Assembly: GCA_028692035.1 (NCBI GenBank)
Contig: JAQUYD010000007.1
Location: 1-50,717, forward strand
Source of the DNA: Oscillospiraceae bacterium
Lineage (GTDB): Bacteria; Bacillota; Clostridia; Oscillospirales; Ruminococcaceae
Reading direction: 5' to 3'
Length of the DNA stretch: 50,717 nt
Made by a program: the position numbers and the translations under genes. Of the stretch, positions 40,174 through 48,544 are shown one piece after another. Below the pieces are notes generated by a model. It had not been told where the DNA came from and ran no database searches. It was given only the letters and a program-made list of their open reading frames with translations. Numbering within the stretch: the first letter of the stretch is position 1; the number at the start of each line of letters is the position of its first letter.

Positions 40174-41424
40174 TTATTGGCGGCTCACCGGCATCCCGCC
40201 GGGATCCATAGGCTGCAATTTGGCGTGGATCTGCACCGCCAACCTGGCGTTTTCCCGTTTAAAGCGGTTGAGGATACGCTCCTGTACCATCATGCTGTTC
40301 TCAAAGGTCAGGGAGGAAAGCAGCGCGACGAACTGAGTGGCGCTGAACCGGGCGACCACATCGCTGCGGCGCAGGCAGATCCGCAGGCAGTCCCGCAGGC
40401 GCTCAATGCTCGTGTTGAGCAATTTGCGGGAGGGGACCTGCCCATCGGCGCAGGAAATTGTCAAAAGCAGCAGGAACATGGGCTGTCCGGTCCGTTCTGC
40501 GCTTCTCATCTCCAACTGGTAGATATTTTTGAACACTTCATATTCGCAAAAGAATGCGCCGCGGGCCAAAGATGCCTCCCGCAGATCCTCTTTGATGATC
40601 TCCAGATCGGTTTCCACATGCTGGACATTTTTGATAATCTCGCGGTACAGGCTGCGCAACCGTTCTGACGGCTTGACCCCGAGCTCCCGGTAGAACAGGT
40701 TGGTCACATATTCATAATGGGTCATAGCGCGCTGCTGGTTGCCTATGGCGATCAGCGCACAGATCAGCGCTTCATGGAAGGACTCCTCGAACTGGTCGAT
40801 GACAATCGCCTGTTCCGCAATGTCCACAATCTCCTGATGGCGCCCAGCATTCGCCAAAAGCTGTACCGTTTTGGCGACGCATTTTACATAAAGGCTGTGA
40901 TAGTAGGTGGACAAAGGCACCACCCATTCCTCGAAAGAAGATTTCGGCAACAGATCCCCTTTATAATAGGTGAGGGCCTCCAAATACAAATCCAGCTGCT
41001 CGGCAGGGGAGCTGGATTTGTCATCCGCTTCCCGGATCAGCCGCTCGAACTCTTCAATGTCCACAGTGGTAGACAGTGCGTTGTTCCAGGAATAGGTGCT
41101 GCGGCGGCACAGGATCATATCCTTGGCATAGGGGATGTTGTGGGAAACCAAGATCGTGCGGATGCGGTAAACCAAATTTTTTAAAGCGCTGGAAGGATTG
41201 TCAATTTCATCCTCATGCCAGAGTACGTCAACCAGCTCGTCGGGGGAAATATCCCGATGGCGGAACGCAATTAGATATTCTAAAAGATTCCACAGCTGCC
41301 GGGCACGGTTACGGCTTTCGTCCACCTCGTGCCCACCCGCTTGCAGTCGGAACCCGCCAAGCATGGAAACATGAACCGCAATATCCGTGTCGCTCCATGC
41401 GGGTATGGGTGTTTTTTTCGGCAT
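40174..41424 (-). CDS. SARP/BTAD family transcriptional regulator
   Basis: A 416-residue regulator. Residues about 15-110 form an OmpR-type winged helix (VSMLGGFRLQAGGHEVDESRN, then LLEYLIAFRHRDISPDEL and LKNLVYRIRTIL). A bacterial transcription activation domain with TPR-like helices follows to about 270 (FEESFHEALICALIAIGNQQ, YEYVTNLFYRELGVKPSERL). The last ~130 residues resemble a degenerate GGDEF-type domain (LRRSDVVARFSATQFVALL) without the GGDEF loop. SARPs activate operons from direct repeats near promoters. The gene diverges from the sortase-pilus-like operon, its most likely target. Best known in actinomycetes, less common in Clostridia. Confidence 0.82.
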   Translation of the reverse strand: MPKKTPIPAWSDTDIAVHVSMLGGFRLQAGGHEVDESRNRARQLWNLLEYLIAFRHRDISPDELVDVLWHEDEIDNPSSALKNLVYRIRTILVSHNIPYAKDMILCRRSTYSWNNALSTTVDIEEFERLIREADDKSSSPAEQLDLYLEALTYYKGDLLPKSSFEEWVVPLSTYYHSLYVKCVAKTVQLLANAGRHQEIVDIAEQAIVIDQFEESFHEALICALIAIGNQQRAMTHYEYVTNLFYRELGVKPSERLRSLYREIIKNVQHVETDLEIIKEDLREASLARGAFFCEYEVFKNIYQLEMRSAERTGQPMFLLLLTISCADGQVPSRKLLNTSIERLRDCLRICLRRSDVVARFSATQFVALLSSLTFENSMMVQERILNRFKRENARLAVQIHAKLQPMDPGGMPVSRQ

Positions 41425-41703
41425 AATGGCATCCTCCCCTCGAACCAGTGATCCATCTACCGTTATTATAGCAAAGAGAAACGGAAAATTCTAGCTGAAA
41501 CACAAATAAGCTGTAAAAAAGTTTCAAAAAGGTCTCGATCGGGCTTTTTTGCACCGAAAGGGCTTTCAATGGATGGGAAAAAGGTCGAGGGTACGACGTA
41601 TTTCGTGGGTCAGGAGCAAAAGACCCTCTTTCCTTTTTCAGAAAGATCGGTTATAATAACTTCGTAGATTTTTACGTAGATTTTGGTCGGGAGGATTAAA
41701 ATT
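41425..41703. promoter_or_regulatory. Divergent control region between SARP and sortase operons
   Basis: A minus-strand TATAAT at 41470-41465 can serve the SARP gene, and a plus-strand TATAAT at 41652-41657 the sortase operon; neither has a good -35, as expected for activator-dependent promoters. Direct repeats AAAAAGGTCTCGA (41526) and AAAAAGGTCGA (41578) are possible SARP sites. Confidence 0.4.
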
Positions 41704-42423
41704 ATGCAGACTGAACATCCGGAGGAAGAAAAACGCGGGTTGACCCGCCGGCAGATCGTTTCGTTGATTCTTGCGTTGGCAGGATTGATTTTGCTGATCG
41801 CCGGCCTTTGGATGATGCGCGTCCCTGAAGTACCGCCGGACGAAGTGGGTGTGGAACTGTCTGCCCCGTCCGACGGAACTGGCTGGAGCCTGGATCAGGT
41901 GCGGGAGGATTATCCCGTGGGCAAACTGGTGGTGACCACCGACCGGGAGGATTATGAGAACGGCTCCATGCGGCTGGTCATTCCGATCCTGAATCAAGAC
42001 GTATTGGTGCAAAGCGACGTGGACACCGAGTCGTTGCGATCCGGCCCCGGTTTATATGAATACTCCCAGCTGCCTGCGCCGGACACCAACGCCAACGTGA
42101 GCATTGCCGGGCACCGCGACATTGAGGGCGCGGAATTCTATTACATTGACCGATTGACAGACGGGGATTTGATGTATCTGGTTTACCAGGAGCAGGTCTA
42201 CGTTTATTTATATGAATCCACCCAGATTATCCAGTCGGACGACTGGAACCCCATCGCCAGCAAGGAGTACCCCTGCCTGACGCTGACCTCCTGCGATCCC
42301 GTCGGCACCTTTGTCAACCGGATTGTGGTGACCGGCCGGCTGGTTGATGTCTGGAAGATGAGCGATCAGACTGTATTTGCGGCGAAGGCGGATACCGGTT
42401 CGTTTGAGTCCCAGGCCCACTAA
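41704..42423 (+). CDS. Sortase (class D/E-like)
   Basis: A 239-residue sortase with an N-terminal membrane anchor (IVSLILALAGLILLIAGLWM). The catalytic triad is visible: His137 in VSIAGHRD, Cys197 in LTLTSCDP, Arg206 in FVNRIVVTGRL. Sortases join cell-wall-sorting-signal proteins to peptidoglycan or polymerise pilins. The ATG at 41704 follows GGGAGG. It opens the filament/secretion operon, and the large adhesin at the end of the window is a likely substrate, although its C-terminus is not visible. Confidence 0.92.
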   Translation: MQTEHPEEEKRGLTRRQIVSLILALAGLILLIAGLWMMRVPEVPPDEVGVELSAPSDGTGWSLDQVREDYPVGKLVVTTDREDYENGSMRLVIPILNQDVLVQSDVDTESLRSGPGLYEYSQLPAPDTNANVSIAGHRDIEGAEFYYIDRLTDGDLMYLVYQEQVYVYLYESTQIIQSDDWNPIASKEYPCLTLTSCDPVGTFVNRIVVTGRLVDVWKMSDQTVFAAKADTGSFESQAH

Positions 42424-42460
42424 ATTGCCTATTTGTTGATGAAAAAGGAGGGGGAGAAGG

Positions 42461-43624
42461 GTGCAAAAGTGCAGATGGCGGCCAATGGCTCTGCTTTTGT
42501 GCAGCGCGCTGTTTTTGGCCCTTTGCGGCTGTGGCGACGAGGATTTTTCTTCGTCGGCGGAAGAGGCCGATTTTTCCTCCGAGACGATAGCGGAATGGTC
42601 CCAGGCGGTTTCGGCGCTGTCTCAAGAGGAACTGTCCTCTTCTTCTGAAAGCGTCGTTTCAGCGCCGGAAAGCGGCTCTGCTGCAGGGGAGACCGTGTCG
42701 GCCCAAAGCAGCCCCGCGGCTGCGGAACCGAGCGTTTCCTCCCAGGCGGTTTCTTCCACGGCGGATCCGGCCCAGCCTAGCACGGCGCCGCAGCCGCAGG
42801 CAGAATCCGCCGGGTCCTACACCGTCTTAACGCCGGTGGCCTCGGGGACGGTCGTCTATTCCGGCGCCACCGCGTCTATCGACGCGTCCAACACGTCGGA
42901 GGGCTATGTCATGGTCCGGTACAGCGGCAGCGTCTCCAAAATTCGGGTGCAGATCACCCGGGACGGTGGCAGCACCTACACTTATGCGCTGAACAACAGC
43001 GGCTCTTATGAAGTGTTCCCCTTGTCCCAGGGCAGCGGGAACTACAGCATCAACGTCTACGAAAATGTATCTGGCGACCAGTATTCCTTGGCGCTGGGGC
43101 AGTCCATCAGCGCCAGTCTGCGCAATAGCTTCCTGCCATTTTTATACCCAAACCAATATGTGAATTTTAACAGCGGAAGCCAGACGGTGGCCAAGGGCGC
43201 CCGGCTGGCCAGCACGGCCTCCAGCGATTTGGGGGTGGTGGAGAACATCTACAATTATGTCATCCACAATATTACATATGATTTTAACAAAGCGGCCAGT
43301 GTCTCTTTCGGATATCTGCCCAACGTGGACAGCATTCTCAACAGCGGCACCGGCATTTGCTTTGATTATGCAGCGGTTATGGCCACCATGCTTAGAACGC
43401 AGAATATCCCAACCAAACTGGTGGTTGGGTATGCGGGAAATATCTATCACGCCTGGATCAGTACCTATATTACGGATGTGGGCTGGGTCAACGGCATTAT
43501 TTATTTCGACGGCCAATCCTGGAAGCGGATGGATCCGACCTTCGCCTCCAGCGGCAACGAGAGCGCCGATATTATGAATTATATCGGCAATGGCAGCAAT
43601 TATAACGCAATGTATGTTTATTAA
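42461..43624 (+). CDS. Transglutaminase-like domain lipoprotein
   Basis: A 387-residue secreted protein. GTG start behind GGAGG; lipobox LCGC; a long Ser/Ala/Pro-rich linker (to about 125); a beta-rich middle region; and a transglutaminase-like papain fold with Cys300 (GTGICFDYAAVMATML), His330 (IYHAWIS) and Asp358 (MDPTF). Such domains act as proteases, cross-linkers or amidases on the cell surface. It lies 37 bases after the sortase gene and 31 before gspF, so it belongs to the operon. A role in cross-linking or trimming surface filaments is inference. Confidence 0.88.
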   Translation: MQKCRWRPMALLLCSALFLALCGCGDEDFSSSAEEADFSSETIAEWSQAVSALSQEELSSSSESVVSAPESGSAAGETVSAQSSPAAAEPSVSSQAVSSTADPAQPSTAPQPQAESAGSYTVLTPVASGTVVYSGATASIDASNTSEGYVMVRYSGSVSKIRVQITRDGGSTYTYALNNSGSYEVFPLSQGSGNYSINVYENVSGDQYSLALGQSISASLRNSFLPFLYPNQYVNFNSGSQTVAKGARLASTASSDLGVVENIYNYVIHNITYDFNKAASVSFGYLPNVDSILNSGTGICFDYAAVMATMLRTQNIPTKLVVGYAGNIYHAWISTYITDVGWVNGIIYFDGQSWKRMDPTFASSGNESADIMNYIGNGSNYNAMYVY

Positions 43625-43655
43625 AAAGCACCAATTTTGTGTGAGGAGTGACGAC

Positions 43656-44714
43656 ATGGCCGCGAAAGATTCTACCAGAGGCATCCTTTCCGCCGAAGAG
43701 CTTTCGGCTTTCTGTGCACAGTTGGCTTTGATTACCAAAGCAGGCATCCCGGCGCAGGAGGGGATTTCAATTATGATGGAAGACTCCGGGAGCGTCCGGA
43801 CCCGCGAGTTGCTGCAAACGATTTTGGACAAACTGGAAGAAGGCGCGCCCCTAAAAACCGGCTTGGCCCAGACCCAGCGTTTCCCCAAATATATGCTGGA
43901 CATGGTTGGCATCGGCGAGCAATCCGGTCGGCTGGACGAGGTGTTGGATTCCCTGTCCGCCTATTATGAGCGCAGCCAGTCCATCAGCCGCAGCATTAAA
44001 AGCGCGGTGACCTATCCGGCGGTGATGATCGCCATGATGGCGGTGATCATTGGGATTTTGATCTGCAGCGTCCTGCCGATTTTCCAGCAGGTATTCCGGC
44101 AGCTGGGTAGCGAGATGTCGGCTTTTGCCCAGGGCATTATGGCTTTTGGCGCGGGCTTGAGCCGCTATTCGGCGTTGATCGTCGGCGCGATTTTGGCGTT
44201 GATCGCCGCGTGGGTGATCCTGCGCCGTTCAGCGGGCGGCCGGGAGTTTCTATCCCACTGCTACAGCAGCTTTTTTGGCACCCGGCGCATTGCGGCCAAA
44301 GTGGCGGCGGGGCGCTTTGCCTCCGCCATGTCGATGATGCTTTCCAGCGGCTTGGACGTGGATCAATCGTTGGATATGGCTGCCAACTTAATCGACGACG
44401 CCCAAACGCGGGAAAAAATCCAGCAGATGAAGCAAAAGATGGCTGACGGCGCCTCTTTCGCAGAAGCTTTGATGGCGACCCAGTTGTTTTCCGGGGTCTA
44501 TGCCAGGATGATTACTGTCGGGTTTAAGACCGGCGCGGCAGACGGGGTGATGAAAAAAATCGCCGAACGGTACGAAGAAGAGATAGACGATACCATCGGA
44601 AAGCTGCTTGGCGTGCTGGAACCGACGCTGGTGGCAGTTTTGTCCATCATTGTGGGGATGATCCTGCTTTCGGTCATGCTGCCTTTGATGGGGATTATGA
44701 GCAGCATCGGCTGA
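43656..44714 (+). CDS. Type II secretion / type IV pilus platform protein (GspF/PilC)
   Basis: A 352-residue inner-membrane platform protein with the usual two GspF repeats. First: LSAFCAQLALITKAGIPAQE, VGIGEQSGRLDEVLDSLSAY. Second: GRFASAMSMMLSSGLDVDQS, ITVGFKTGAADGVMKKIAER. Each ends in hydrophobic helices. It transmits the motion of the ATPase to pilin or pseudopilin subunits. The start behind GAGGAG is favoured over an earlier in-frame Met inside the previous gene's end. It is the first of the six-gene filament machinery ending in the PilT-like ATPase. Confidence 0.92.
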   Translation: MAAKDSTRGILSAEELSAFCAQLALITKAGIPAQEGISIMMEDSGSVRTRELLQTILDKLEEGAPLKTGLAQTQRFPKYMLDMVGIGEQSGRLDEVLDSLSAYYERSQSISRSIKSAVTYPAVMIAMMAVIIGILICSVLPIFQQVFRQLGSEMSAFAQGIMAFGAGLSRYSALIVGAILALIAAWVILRRSAGGREFLSHCYSSFFGTRRIAAKVAAGRFASAMSMMLSSGLDVDQSLDMAANLIDDAQTREKIQQMKQKMADGASFAEALMATQLFSGVYARMITVGFKTGAADGVMKKIAERYEEEIDDTIGKLLGVLEPTLVAVLSIIVGMILLSVMLPLMGIMSSIG

Positions 44715-44760
44715 TCAGCCCTGAGCCGGCGATGCCGGAGACGGGGGAAAGGAGCCTGAG

Positions 44761-45111
44761 ATGAACCGGTATTTTAAACGAAAAAAGGACCATTATCTGT
44801 TCAAAGATCTGTTTTTGCCGTTGATTTCGTTTCTTTTGATCGTCGCCCTGTTCGGATTCGGGATCCGGAACCTTTCGGGGACGACCCAGGAAGAACAGCT
44901 GCATTCTGCAGAACAGGCCGTGCGCCGCGCGGCGGTGCAGTGTTACGCCATTGAGGGGCGATATCCGGCGGACGTGGCATATCTGAAAGAAAATTATGGG
45001 CTGGCGGTGGATGAAACCAAGTATGTGATCCACTATCAGCGCATCGGCTCCAACCTGCTGCCGGAGATCGCGGTGTTTTCAGCGGACGGCATGGGGACAG
45101 ACGGAGAATAA
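44761..45111 (+). CDS. Small bitopic membrane protein, minor-pseudopilin-like
   Basis: A 116-residue protein with one membrane span (LFLPLISFLLIVALFGFGI) and an outside part containing VQCYAIEGRYPADVAYLKEN. The last resembles the YPxxLxxL segment that follows the helix in pseudopilins. No prepilin cleavage motif (G then Glu at +5) is seen. I do not recognise the exact family. Gene context (gspF upstream, DUF4860 downstream) indicates a structural part of the same apparatus. Confidence 0.7.
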   Translation: MNRYFKRKKDHYLFKDLFLPLISFLLIVALFGFGIRNLSGTTQEEQLHSAEQAVRRAAVQCYAIEGRYPADVAYLKENYGLAVDETKYVIHYQRIGSNLLPEIAVFSADGMGTDGE

Positions 45112-45136
45112 ACGGATAGGAAAGGGGCTGGCAGCT

Positions 45137-45622
45137 GTGAGACAGTTTCAAACACAAAAGGACCATGTGGTGGATTTTTTGTTCACCCTGGCACTTTTCT
45201 GTGTGTTTGCCGCTTCGGCGCTGATGGTCGTGGTGATTGGAGCCAACGTTTATAAACAGACGGTGAAGAGCATGGACGACAATTATGACAGCCGGACTTC
45301 CCTGACCTATGTGGCGGAAAAGGTCCGCCAGAACGACGCGGCGGATGCGGTGAAGATCGATCGGGTTGGGGACAGCACGGCGCTGGTGTTATCGCAGCAA
45401 ACGGGCGCCGGTACCTACGAGACCTGGATTTATGTGTACGACGGTTACCTGCGCGAGGTTTTCGTGGCGCAGGGCGCCCCGGTCAAAGAGACCGATGGCC
45501 AGCCCATTAAGGAGCAGGAGAGCTTTTCCGTTGAAAAAGACGGTTCGCGGCTGACTCTGACCGCCGGAGGCGAAGGCGGAGAGACCCGGCAGATGACGGT
45601 TTTTCTGCGGTGCGGAGAGTAG
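45137..45622 (+). CDS. DUF4860 family membrane protein
   Basis: A 161-residue protein with one N-terminal span (VVDFLFTLALFCVFAASALMVV, shown only in part) followed by DDNYDSRTSLTYVAEKVRQND and a beta-rich domain with TYETWIYVYDGYLREVFV. This matches the DUF4860 pattern from clostridial pseudopilin loci. It starts at GTG. Its shape is that of a minor pseudopilin without a cleavable leader. Unknown function; likely filament tip or assembly component. Confidence 0.75.
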   Translation: MRQFQTQKDHVVDFLFTLALFCVFAASALMVVVIGANVYKQTVKSMDDNYDSRTSLTYVAEKVRQNDAADAVKIDRVGDSTALVLSQQTGAGTYETWIYVYDGYLREVFVAQGAPVKETDGQPIKEQESFSVEKDGSRLTLTAGGEGGETRQMTVFLRCGE

Positions 45623-45641
45623 AGGAAAGGAGGCGCAGGTT

Positions 45642-46109
45642 ATGGCAATTCATCGAACGTCCCGGTCCGGCCTGTTTTTGCTGGAACTGATGATCGTGAT
45701 TTTGTTTTTCGCGGTGACCAGCGCCGTTTGCGTCAATTTATTTGTGCAGGCCCATCTAACCAGCACTGCCGGCAGCGAACTGACGGCGGCGACCCGGGAA
45801 GTGCAGTCTGTGGCGGAAATGCTCAAGGCGGCGGACGGGAATTTGGAACAGCTGGCGACCCAGCTGGAGGGAGAAAGCGGCGACGGCCGGCTGGATTTGT
45901 ATTTTGATTCCAATTGGAACCGCATCGGCGCGCAGGATGCGGCGTATACAATCACGGTGCTTTGCGGCTCCCAGCGCCTGAAGCTGCCGGACGGAAGTGA
46001 AATTTCCCCGGCGGAAACCGACCGGGCAGATTATGTTTCGGCGGTGGTGGCCGCCTGGAGCGAAGCGGGAGAGATTTTCCAGGTGCCGGTGGAAAAATAT
46101 TTGGGATAA
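45642..46109 (+). CDS. Type II secretion/type IV pseudopilin-like protein
   Basis: A 155-residue protein with a class III prepilin motif: RSGLFLLELMIVILFF, i.e. Gly, then Leu at +1 and Glu at +5, followed by the hydrophobic helix. The C-terminal part (YFDSNWNRIG; ITVLCGSQRL) would face outside. It is the only gene in this operon with a clear prepilin-peptidase site, but no prepilin peptidase is encoded in the window. Start behind AAAGGAGG. Confidence 0.75.
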   Translation: MAIHRTSRSGLFLLELMIVILFFAVTSAVCVNLFVQAHLTSTAGSELTAATREVQSVAEMLKAADGNLEQLATQLEGESGDGRLDLYFDSNWNRIGAQDAAYTITVLCGSQRLKLPDGSEISPAETDRADYVSAVVAAWSEAGEIFQVPVEKYLG

Positions 46110-46148
46110 CCCTCCCGGGTTTGACTTTAGCGGAAAGGGCGTGCAGCC

Positions 46149-46709
46149 ATGAAAAAAGAAAAACGCAGTTTTGGCATCAGCATCGGCTCCTCGTCGATCC
46201 TGGTGGTTTTTGTGGTGTTGTGCCTGACCACTTTTGCCACGTTGAGTTTGGTGTCCGCCAATGCGGATTATAAACTCAGCCGCAAAACCGCCGACGCGGC
46301 GGCGGTTTATTATGAACTGGACGCGGCCGGCGAGCAGTTGCTTTCCGACCTTTCGGACGTCCTTGATAGCGTCCGCCCTGCCGGGGCGGAGATGGATTCG
46401 TTTGCCAATGAAGAAGAGGCTTGCCGTTTGGCACTGGAAGCGGCGTTGCGGGATTTGAACGATCCGGATCTGCAAACACGGGATTTGTTCCTTTCGGTTT
46501 CAGAAGACGGGCAGTGGATCGTTTCCTGCGCGGTGCTGCGAGAGGATGGATGGTCGCTGCAAATGCAGTTGGATGTAACCGGGCGCTATTGGCAGAACCG
46601 GGCGGACGCCAAAATCGCGCGGTTGCTTTGGCAGTCGGTCCCGCCGGTGGAAACAGAAGGGGAAGCCGGTTTGCCGGTGTTTCAGCCGGGGAATTTGCCG
46701 GTTGGATAA
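46149..46709 (+). CDS. Hypothetical bitopic membrane protein of the pseudopilin locus
   Basis: A 186-residue protein with an N-terminal span preceded by FGISIGSSSILVVFVVLCLT, then ATLSLVSANADYKLSRKTAD. The outside part is acidic (LNDPDLQTRDLFLSVSEDGQ) and ends with WSLQMQLDVTGRYWQ. Similar N-termini are frequent in clostridial pilus-like operons, though I cannot name the family. It probably forms part of the filament or its anchor. It is followed by the ATPase gene after 12 bases. Confidence 0.65.
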   Translation: MKKEKRSFGISIGSSSILVVFVVLCLTTFATLSLVSANADYKLSRKTADAAAVYYELDAAGEQLLSDLSDVLDSVRPAGAEMDSFANEEEACRLALEAALRDLNDPDLQTRDLFLSVSEDGQWIVSCAVLREDGWSLQMQLDVTGRYWQNRADAKIARLLWQSVPPVETEGEAGLPVFQPGNLPVG

Positions 46710-46721
46710 AGGAGACGGAAG

Positions 46722-47783
46722 ATGGAACTGACTCAAATGCTGAAAACAGCAGTGGACAAAGGCGCGTCGGATGTTTTTATCGTGTCCGGCCTTCCGCTCG
46801 CTTATAAAATCAACAATAATATTCATGCCCAGTCGCAAGAAAAATTATATCCGGACGATACGCGCGCCATGATCCTGGAGATTTATGGCTTGGCAGCCCA
46901 GCGGGATCCCAAAAGGCTGCTGGAAAAAGGGGATGACGACTTTTCTTTTTCCCTAGGCGGCGTATCCCGTTTTCGGGTGAGCACCTATAAACAACGGGGT
47001 TCCTTGGCAGCGGTTATCCGGGTGGTCAAGTTTGACCTACCCGATCCGGTGCAGCTGGGTATTCCGCAGACGGTGCTGGATTTGGGCGAATTGAAAAAGG
47101 GGCTTGTGCTGGTCACCGGCCCGGCAGGCAGCGGAAAATCGACAACCCTTGCCTGCATGATTGATTTGATCAACAATATGCGCAACTGCCATGTTATCAC
47201 GCTGGAGGATCCCATCGAGTATCTGCACAGCCACAAAAAGAGCGTGGTCAGCCAGCGGGAAATTTCCAACGATACGGAAAGTTATGTCACCGCCCTCAGG
47301 GCGGCGCTGCGGCAGGCGCCCAACGTCATCCTGCTAGGTGAAATGCGGGACTATGAAACCATCAGCACCGCGCTGACTGCGGCGGAAACGGGCCATTTGG
47401 TTTTTTCCACTCTCCATACCATTGGCGCCGCCAATACCATCGACCGGGTGATCGACGCCTTTCCTCCAAACCAGCAGCCCCAGATTCGGGTGCAGCTGTC
47501 CATGGTGTTGCAGGCGGTGGTTTCCCAGCAGCTGATCCCTGCAAAGGACGGGTCGGTAGCGCCCGCCTTTGAGATCATGAAGGTGAACGGCGCGATCCGG
47601 AATATGATCCGGGAATCCAAGGTCCATCAGATCGATACGGTGATCTATTCATCGGCGGGCGAGGGGATGGTCAGCATGGATGCGAGTATTCTGGAGCTGT
47701 ACCGCCAGGGCCGGATCAGCGCAGAAGAGGCGATGACCTGCGCCTCCGCTCCCGCTGTTTTGGCAAAAAAGTTGGGAATATAA
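46722..47783 (+). CDS. PilT-type secretion/retraction ATPase
   Basis: A 353-residue hexameric motor ATPase. Walker A is GPAGSGKST (133-141), the Asp box LEDPIEYLH (161-169), the Walker B region VILLGEMRDYETIS (202-215) with the PilT-typical GEMRD sequence, and the His box ETGHLVFSTLHT (222-233). PilT usually retracts type IV pili, while PilB/GspE extends them. No second ATPase is present here, so this one may power both or an exporter. A terminator overlaps the stop codon and closes the operon. Confidence 0.93.
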   Translation: MELTQMLKTAVDKGASDVFIVSGLPLAYKINNNIHAQSQEKLYPDDTRAMILEIYGLAAQRDPKRLLEKGDDDFSFSLGGVSRFRVSTYKQRGSLAAVIRVVKFDLPDPVQLGIPQTVLDLGELKKGLVLVTGPAGSGKSTTLACMIDLINNMRNCHVITLEDPIEYLHSHKKSVVSQREISNDTESYVTALRAALRQAPNVILLGEMRDYETISTALTAAETGHLVFSTLHTIGAANTIDRVIDAFPPNQQPQIRVQLSMVLQAVVSQQLIPAKDGSVAPAFEIMKVNGAIRNMIRESKVHQIDTVIYSSAGEGMVSMDASILELYRQGRISAEEAMTCASAPAVLAKKLGI

Positions 47784-47810
47784 AAATAGCCGTGAAAACG
47801 GCTATTTTTT
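47782..47810 (+). terminator. Terminator of the sortase-pseudopilin-pilT operon
   Basis: Perfect 11-base stem AAAAATAGCCG/CGGCTATTTTT with a TGAAAA loop, starting within the pilT stop codon. Confidence 0.85.
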
Positions 47811-47820
47811 ATGCTCCTTT

Positions 47821-47941
47821 CCCTTTGAAATCATGCGCTTTGATTCCAAAGGGTGGGGTGCGCGGCAACCGGCTGCACAGGCAGTCACAACAATTTTTTG
47901 AAGCAAGAAAAAAAGTTCACCGCCTGGTGGGCTCTTTTTTT
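47821..47941 (+). ncRNA. Structured RNA ending in an intrinsic terminator (leader or small RNA candidate)
   Basis: First a nested hairpin (47821-47853): CCCTTTG with CAAAGGG enclosing AATCA with TGATT. Then a GC-rich segment, CGGCAACCGGCTGCACAGGC, and finally a terminator (47914-47941) with stem AGTTCACC/GGTGGGCT and seven Ts. CACAGGC in the middle can pair with GCCTGGTG of the terminator, which would disrupt it. This is the layout of a riboswitch or attenuator for the following adhesin genes. It matches no riboswitch class I know, including c-di-GMP-I. No clear promoter is seen. Confidence 0.4.
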
Positions 47942-48008
47942 GATTTGTTACTATTTTGTGACCCTCTCATGCCATACTGATATCACACAAGGAAAAGGAG
48001 GTGGTCGG

Positions 48009-48485
48009 TTGCAGGAAGTGGATGTAGTGCAACGATCGGTTAACATCACCCGCACACAGATCTGCGTGGATGATGTCCAAAACGGAGAACCGCTCGGATA
48101 CCTGTACAACCCCTATATGCCAGATCGCTTCGCTTTTTTCGGGTATCTTTCTCTTGTGAACGCTATGGATGATTTTTTTGATCAAATGAAATGCCCCAAA
48201 TCTTACAATCAATACCGTACGTTTGCACCAGAAAAACCCGGACAACGGCAACCCGAAAAGGAGGTAATCCGATATATGGCAGAGGATGTTTTCACTTCAA
48301 AAACGGGGGAGAAAACGACCTTCACAGTTCAGGTCCAATTCCGACAAAACTCCACTTGGCAGGGAACCATTGCCTGGATGGAGGGCAAAAAAATTCAACA
48401 ATTCCGCAGTGCATTGGAGATGATTAAGCTAATGGATAACGCTTTGGCAGAATCCAGCGGCAGTGATGCAGTGGATTGGGAATAG
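48009..48485 (+). CDS. Hypothetical protein upstream of the adhesin
   Basis: A 158-residue cytoplasmic-looking protein with no signal peptide. TTG at 48009 is the start: it follows AAAAGGAGGTGG, and the reading frame before it is a hairpin/terminator. The C-terminal half, FTVQVQFRQNSTWQGTIAW, MEGKKIQQFRSALEMIKLMD, has the look of a conserved domain found beside clostridial surface-protein genes, but I cannot name it. The N-terminal half contains EPLGYLYNPYMPDRFAFFGY. It lies 59 bases before the adhesin; a role in its expression or assembly is a guess. Confidence 0.7.
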   Translation: MQEVDVVQRSVNITRTQICVDDVQNGEPLGYLYNPYMPDRFAFFGYLSLVNAMDDFFDQMKCPKSYNQYRTFAPEKPGQRQPEKEVIRYMAEDVFTSKTGEKTTFTVQVQFRQNSTWQGTIAWMEGKKIQQFRSALEMIKLMDNALAESSGSDAVDWE

Positions 48486-48544
48486 TCCGGCACGCCGAAT
48501 ACTCGTTCGGACACCGGCCCATTTAGAAAAAGAGGAGGAACCCC

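Noticed and set aside
47821-47941. c-di-GMP-I or ZTP riboswitch
   Set aside because: The conserved cores of these classes are absent; only short coincidental matches such as CCGCCTGG occur, and that lies in the terminator loop.
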